Part shown: positions 6,859-10,819 of the stretch, one piece after another
Layout of the letters: each line of letters opens with the position of its first letter
Position numbering within the stretch: the first letter of the stretch is position 1
NCBI GenBank assembly: GCA_002352125.1
Contig: DEHU01000089.1
Coordinates: 1-10,819 of the forward strand
Length of the DNA stretch: 10,819 nucleotides
Source: Competibacteraceae bacterium UBA2792
GTDB taxonomy: Bacteria > Pseudomonadota > Gammaproteobacteria > Competibacterales > Competibacteraceae
Direction of reading: 5' to 3'
The notes under the pieces: model-generated
Told to the model about the DNA's origin: nothing
What the model saw: only the letters and a program-made list of their open reading frames with translations
The model's database searches: none
Made by a program: the position numbers and the translations under genes

Positions 6859-6887
6859 TTGTTTCCCTGCCGCAAAAATATTAGAAT
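6859..6887 (+). promoter_or_regulatory. Promoter of the RND efflux operon
   Basis: TTGTTT (6859-6864) and TAGAAT (6882-6887) are separated by exactly 17 nt, a good sigma70 match. Transcription would start near 6894, about 38 nt before the adaptor gene. A strong ribosome-binding site (AGAAGGG, about 7 nt before the ATG at 6932) follows. The region is much more AT-rich than its surroundings. The -10 hexamer lies inside an inverted repeat. Confidence 0.6.
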
Positions 6888-6897
6888 TTGCTAATAT
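6878..6897. promoter_or_regulatory. Perfect inverted repeat over the -10 element, putative operator
   Basis: ATATTAG (6878-6884) and CTAATAT (6891-6897) form a perfect 7-bp inverted repeat with a 6-bp spacer. It covers the -10 hexamer and the likely transcription start. Further TTAG-type half-sites follow downstream (around 6912-6919), and GCTAA/TTAGC form a second dyad (6890-6894, 6912-6916). This layout fits a dimeric winged-helix repressor that blocks RNA polymerase. AT-rich dyads of this kind are bound by ArsR-, MarR- and TetR-type regulators, but no regulator gene is in the window and I cannot assign a family. Confidence 0.5.
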
Positions 6898-6931
6898 ATA
6901 AAGCATATCGTTAGCTTAGAAGGGTATTTCC

Positions 6932-7984
6932 ATGTCCGCACCAACTCGTTCGCTATTGTTTTGGGTTTTGCTGGCCACCGCGCCGGGGCCAATTGTCGCC
7001 GCCGAATTCCCGTTTCCGGTTGCCGAAGCGACGATGCAAACGATGCCTAGCGAGCAGGTTCTCGACGGTGTAATCGAAGCGGTCAACCAAAGTACCGTTT
7101 CCGCCCAGACCGCTGGGCGGGTCGAGGACATCATGGTGGATGTCAACGACTTCGTGCCGCAAGGCGCTCCGATTATCCGCCTGCGCAATATCGAACAACG
7201 CGCTGGTCTCGATCAGGCCCAGGCTAATCTACGCGAAGCGCAGGCCCGTTTTTTCGAGGCGCAGGCCGAATACAATCGCATTCGTGGCGTCTATCTAAAA
7301 CAGATGGTATCCAAGGCCCAGATGGATGCGGTCACCGCTGCATTCGATGCCGCCAAGGCCCGGCTCGAAGCGGCCCAGGCCGGCGTGGCTCAAGCCAAGG
7401 AATCGTTGGGCTATACCGCCATCAACGCCCCCTATGGCGGTATCGTGCTGCAACGGCACGTCCAACTGGGCGAGACCGTTCAGCCCGGCAAGCCGCTCAT
7501 GACCGGTTTCTCGCTCGACGAATTGCGGGCGGTGGCCGATGTGCCGCAAAGATTGATCGTCCCGGTGCGCCAGCACAAGCAAGCGCGAGTGCTGGCGCAG
7601 AACGGCAGGACCGAAATCGCCGCCGAGAAACTGACCTTTTTCCCCTATGCCGATCCCCAGAGCAACGTGTTCAAGGTCCGCGTCGATTTACCCAAGAAAA
7701 CGCCAGATCTGTATCCGGGTATGTTCGTTAAAGTCGCATTCCGGGTCGGCGAGGACAATCGGTTGGTGGTGCCACGACAAGCGCTGGTGCAGCGTGGCGA
7801 AGTGAGCGGCGTTTACGTGATCGAGGACACGAAGGTTAGCTTGCGACAGGTACGGCCGGGCCGGACCGAGGGTGCAGTAACCGAAGTCCTGGCCGGTTTG
7901 GAACCGGGCGAGCAGGTGGCGCTGGACCCGATCAAGGCCGGCATCTATCTGAAAGAACGGCAGCAACAGACTGCGGAGAAGTGA
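6932..7984 (+). CDS. RND efflux periplasmic adaptor subunit (membrane fusion protein, HlyD/AcrA-like)
   Basis: This protein would bridge the inner-membrane RND permease encoded next to it and an outer-membrane channel. The 350-residue product begins with a signal peptide (about 1-24, hydrophobic core LLFWVLLATA, probable cleavage after IVA or IVAA). It has no lipobox cysteine, so it is likely a periplasmic and not a lipid-anchored adaptor. Order of parts: first lipoyl half SAQTAGRVEDIMVDVNDFV (58-75), alpha-helical hairpin rich in A, Q and E (about 88-157), second lipoyl half INAPYGGIVLQRHVQLGE (164-181), beta-barrel domain with LYPGMFVKVAF (260-270), and a membrane-proximal domain after VVPRQALVQRG. 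The start has a clear AAGGG site. The stop is separated from the permease start by a single base, so the two are co-transcribed. Substrate cannot be inferred. Confidence 0.93.
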   Translation: MSAPTRSLLFWVLLATAPGPIVAAEFPFPVAEATMQTMPSEQVLDGVIEAVNQSTVSAQTAGRVEDIMVDVNDFVPQGAPIIRLRNIEQRAGLDQAQANLREAQARFFEAQAEYNRIRGVYLKQMVSKAQMDAVTAAFDAAKARLEAAQAGVAQAKESLGYTAINAPYGGIVLQRHVQLGETVQPGKPLMTGFSLDELRAVADVPQRLIVPVRQHKQARVLAQNGRTEIAAEKLTFFPYADPQSNVFKVRVDLPKKTPDLYPGMFVKVAFRVGEDNRLVVPRQALVQRGEVSGVYVIEDTKVSLRQVRPGRTEGAVTEVLAGLEPGEQVALDPIKAGIYLKERQQQTAEK

Positions 7985-7985
7985 A

Positions 7986-10819
7986 ATGAGCGCCGCCGCC
8001 GAATCGCATCTTGGCCTGTCCGGGAGCATCGCCAAAAAATTCCTGCAGAACGAGATTACCCCGCTGCTGGCGTTGGTGGGGTTGCTAATGGGGATATTTG
8101 CGGTCTTGATTACCCCCCGCGAGGAGGAACCGCAGATCAACGTGACCTTCGCCAACGTGTTCATCCCTTTCCCTGGCGCTACCGCCCGGGAAGTCGAGCG
8201 GCTGGTCAGCGGTCCAGCCGAACAAATGTTGGCGGAAATCGAAGGGGTGGAACACGTCTACTCGGTATCCCGCCCCGGCTTGGCGGTGCTGACCGTGCAA
8301 TTCCTCGTCGGCCAGCCGCGCACCGACGCCATCGTCCGGCTGTACAACAAGCTTTATTCCAATGCCGATTGGCTGCCGCCCAATCTCGGAGTTGGTCAAC
8401 CCATCGTCAAACCCAAGGGCATCGACGACGTGCCCATCGTCGGTCTGACCTTGTGGACAGAAGATTCCGGACGCAGTGCCGACGATCTGGCGCGGGTGGC
8501 GCATACGCTGGAAACCGAGTTGAAGCGCGTGCCCGGCACGCGCGATCTCTATACCATCGGCACGCCGGATCGGGTGGTGCGAGTGTTGTTCGATCCGGCC
8601 AAACTATCCGGTTACGGGCTGTCGCTCGCCGAACTGCGCCGTTCGCTGCAAGCCGCCAACGCTTCGACCGACGCCGGAGCTTTAGTGGGTGACAACCGGG
8701 AAATTCCGGTACAGGCGGGCAGCTTTCTGATGGATCCCGAGGAGATCGGCAACTTGGTAGTCGGTCTCCATCAAGGCACGCCGGTTTATCTGGCCGATGT
8801 CGCCGACGTGAAGCTGGGACCGGATCGGCCAGAACGCTATGTTTGGTTGGGGACGGGGCCGGCGGCGGAAAGCAGCGGTATCAAAACCGGCGGTGAGTTT
8901 CCTGCTGTAACCTTGGCGATTGCCAAGAAACCTGGCGAGAATGCGGTGCAAATCGCCGATCAGATCTTGCAGCGGGTCGAGCAACTCAAGGGTACTTTCA
9001 TCCCCGAAGGGGTCAACGTTACCGTCACCCGGAATTATGGCGTGACGGCCAACGACAAAGCCATGACTTTGATCGCGAAGCTAATTTTCGCCACTTCGTT
9101 GGTCATCGTGCTGGTGTTGCTGGCGCTGGGCTGGCGCGAGGCGCTCATCGTTGGCGCGGCGGTGGTTCTGACTTTGACCATTACCTTGTTTGCTTCTTGG
9201 GCTTGGGGTTTTACGCTCAACCGGGTGTCGCTGTTCGCGCTGATCTTTTCCATCGGCATTTTGGTAGACGATGCCATCGTAGTGGTCGAAAACATTCATC
9301 GCCATATCCAGTTGGGAGGCCGCAGCTTGCTCGAAGCGATTCCGCTGGCGGTGGACGAGGTCGGCGGCCCCACCATTTTGGCGACTTTCACGGTGATTGC
9401 GGCTTTGTTGCCGATGGCTTTCGTTTCCGGGTTGATGGGGCCGTACATGAGCCCCATCCCGATCAATTCCAGCATGGGAATGTTGATTTCGCTGGCCGTA
9501 GCGTTCGTGTTCACGCCGTGGCTGACTTACAGAGTGTTGCGGCGCGTGATGGAGAAGCATCGACATTCGCCGCGAGAAAGTTTCGATGCCCCCGACGCCG
9601 ATGCGCCGCCTTCTCTTGTCCGAGAAGAGGATAATTCGACCGATCCGGCGAAACGAGAGGACTTTTCGCATCGCTTGTTCCGGCGGCTGGTCGGTCCTTT
9701 TCTGCGCGGGCGCCAAGGCCGGCCTTTGCGCTGGACGCTCGGCATCGGCGTGCTGCTGCTGATCGGTGGCTCGGTGAGCTTGGCCTATTTTCAGCTCGTT
9801 GTGCTGAAGATGTTGCCTTTCGATAATAAATCGGAATTCCAGGTGGTCGTGGATATGCCGGAGGGAACGACTCTAGAACAGACCGCGCGGGTGCTGGGCG
9901 AATTGGGCCGTTATCTGGCCACGGTCGAAGAGGTCACCGATTATCAGATTTACGCCGGTACCGCCGCGCCGATCAATTTCAACGGCCTCGTGCGGCAATA
10001 TTACCTGCGGGCGGGCGCCAACGTCGGCGACATTCAGGTCAACCTGGTGGACAAGAAGCATCGCCATCGCAAGAGCCACGAAATCGCTTTAGCGGTCCGT
10101 GGTCCGTTGCGGGAGATCGGCGGGCGATACGATGCCAACGTTAAAGTGGTCGAAGTGCCGCCCGGTCCGCCGGTGATGTCGCCGCTGGTGGCGGAGCTTT
10201 ACGGTTTGGACTATCCGGGCCAGATCGCGGCCGCCCGGCAAGTGCGAGCGGTGTTCGAATCCACACCGGACATCGTGGATGTGGACGACACCGTCGAGGC
10301 GCCATCCGAACGGCTGATTGTCCATGTGGACCGGGCGAAAGCGGCCTTGCTCGGCGTATCGCAACAAGCGGTCGCCGCCGACATCAACACCGCCTTGCGC
10401 GGCGAAGATGTCAGCTTTTTGCACTCCAGCACCGCCAAGTATCCGATTCCGCTCCGGCTGGAATTGCCGGCCGCCGACAAAGCCAGCGCCGCCGGCGTGT
10501 TGGCACTAAAAACCGAAAGTCGAGACGGGCGGTTAGTACCGCTGTCGGAAATTGTGGACGTGGAGAAAACACAGCGCGAAAAGTCCATCTATCACAAGGA
10601 TCTGTTGCCGGTAGTGTTCGTTTTCGGCGACATGGCGGGGAAATTGGATAGTCCCTTGTACGGCATGTTCGAAATCTTCGCCGCTTTGCGCGACCGGCTC
10701 GTCGTTGAAGGCAAGTTGGAACAGTTTTTCGTTCACCAGCCGGACAATCCATACGGCTACAGCCTGAAATGGGATGGCGAATGGCAGATTACCTACGAAA
10801 CCTTCCGCGACATGGGCAT
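7986..10819 (+). CDS. RND family efflux transporter permease, partial at the right edge
   Basis: This is a proton-driven inner-membrane pump of the RND superfamily. An open frame of 944 codons runs from the ATG at 7986 (GGAG at 7975-7978) to the window end without a stop. Usual length is about 1,050-1,100 residues, so the C-terminal membrane bundle is missing here. TM1 is at about 24-43, followed by PREEEPQI (44-51), a phrase shared by a distinct branch of RND pumps, and then the first porter domain with PGATAREVERLVSGP. The next membrane block carries GILVDDAIVVVENI with Asp428 and Asp429, matching the proton-relay aspartates of AcrB TM4. A charged cytoplasmic linker (about 520-580) leads to TM7 (583-604) and the second porter domain. 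The acidic pair points to an active pump. Substrate class (drug, solvent, metal or other) is not readable. Confidence 0.93.
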   Translation, partial: MSAAAESHLGLSGSIAKKFLQNEITPLLALVGLLMGIFAVLITPREEEPQINVTFANVFIPFPGATAREVERLVSGPAEQMLAEIEGVEHVYSVSRPGLAVLTVQFLVGQPRTDAIVRLYNKLYSNADWLPPNLGVGQPIVKPKGIDDVPIVGLTLWTEDSGRSADDLARVAHTLETELKRVPGTRDLYTIGTPDRVVRVLFDPAKLSGYGLSLAELRRSLQAANASTDAGALVGDNREIPVQAGSFLMDPEEIGNLVVGLHQGTPVYLADVADVKLGPDRPERYVWLGTGPAAESSGIKTGGEFPAVTLAIAKKPGENAVQIADQILQRVEQLKGTFIPEGVNVTVTRNYGVTANDKAMTLIAKLIFATSLVIVLVLLALGWREALIVGAAVVLTLTITLFASWAWGFTLNRVSLFALIFSIGILVDDAIVVVENIHRHIQLGGRSLLEAIPLAVDEVGGPTILATFTVIAALLPMAFVSGLMGPYMSPIPINSSMGMLISLAVAFVFTPWLTYRVLRRVMEKHRHSPRESFDAPDADAPPSLVREEDNSTDPAKREDFSHRLFRRLVGPFLRGRQGRPLRWTLGIGVLLLIGGSVSLAYFQLVVLKMLPFDNKSEFQVVVDMPEGTTLEQTARVLGELGRYLATVEEVTDYQIYAGTAAPINFNGLVRQYYLRAGANVGDIQVNLVDKKHRHRKSHEIALAVRGPLREIGGRYDANVKVVEVPPGPPVMSPLVAELYGLDYPGQIAAARQVRAVFESTPDIVDVDDTVEAPSERLIVHVDRAKAALLGVSQQAVAADINTALRGEDVSFLHSSTAKYPIPLRLELPAADKASAAGVLALKTESRDGRLVPLSEIVDVEKTQREKSIYHKDLLPVVFVFGDMAGKLDSPLYGMFEIFAALRDRLVVEGKLEQFFVHQPDNPYGYSLKWDGEWQITYETFRDMG

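Noticed and set aside
8369..8692. Short plus-strand open frames inside the RND permease (also 9197-9634 and 10318-10509) as evidence of a frameshifted gene
   Set aside because: Translating the 7986 frame at several points gives continuous RND sequence with no stop through to the window end. The short frames are in other registers and lack motifs.

Overview
The window looks like a GC-rich gammaproteobacterial chromosome segment. Two things point there: the block rpsF-priB-rpsR-(DUF2232 membrane protein)-rplI in its classical order, and ribosomal proteins S6, S18 and L9 that read very much like their Escherichia coli counterparts. I cannot place it below class from this sequence. Coding density is high and codon use looks uniform. 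I see no tRNA, rRNA, insertion sequence, integrase, CRISPR array or phage gene. It reads mainly as ordinary core and metabolic chromosome, and the less expected signals lie in the intergenic regions.

Left part, minus strand (about 1-3657). A five-gene ribosomal/primosomal operon runs right to left: rpsF (S6), priB (primosomal replication protein N), rpsR (S18), a DUF2232 multi-pass membrane protein, and rplI (L9). A good sigma70-type promoter lies at 2752-2780, followed by a GC-rich leader of about 75 nt with two hairpins. An imperfect hairpin follows rplI. The remaining bases 1-190 hold no gene I can support. Upstream of rpsF, on the same strand, is a class I SAM-dependent methyltransferase (2878-3657) of unknown substrate.

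Middle part, plus strand (3837-6737). Four genes, each overlapping the next by 4 nt (ATGA), encode nucleotide-loop assembly of cobalamin: cobU (kinase/guanylyltransferase), cobT (DMB phosphoribosyltransferase), a CobC-type phosphatase and cobS (cobalamin synthase). Together they turn adenosylcobinamide plus dimethylbenzimidazole into adenosylcobalamin. No corrin-ring gene is present, and I see no B12 box of a cobalamin riboswitch in the 179-nt region upstream, which instead holds several inverted repeats and a plausible promoter.

Right part, plus strand (6738-10819). After two hairpins downstream of cobS comes an AT-rich promoter region. A perfect 7-bp inverted repeat there overlaps the -10 element. 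It precedes an RND-type efflux pair: a periplasmic adaptor with a signal peptide and an inner-membrane RND permease that runs off the right edge (944 codons present, C-terminal part missing). No outer-membrane channel gene is visible.
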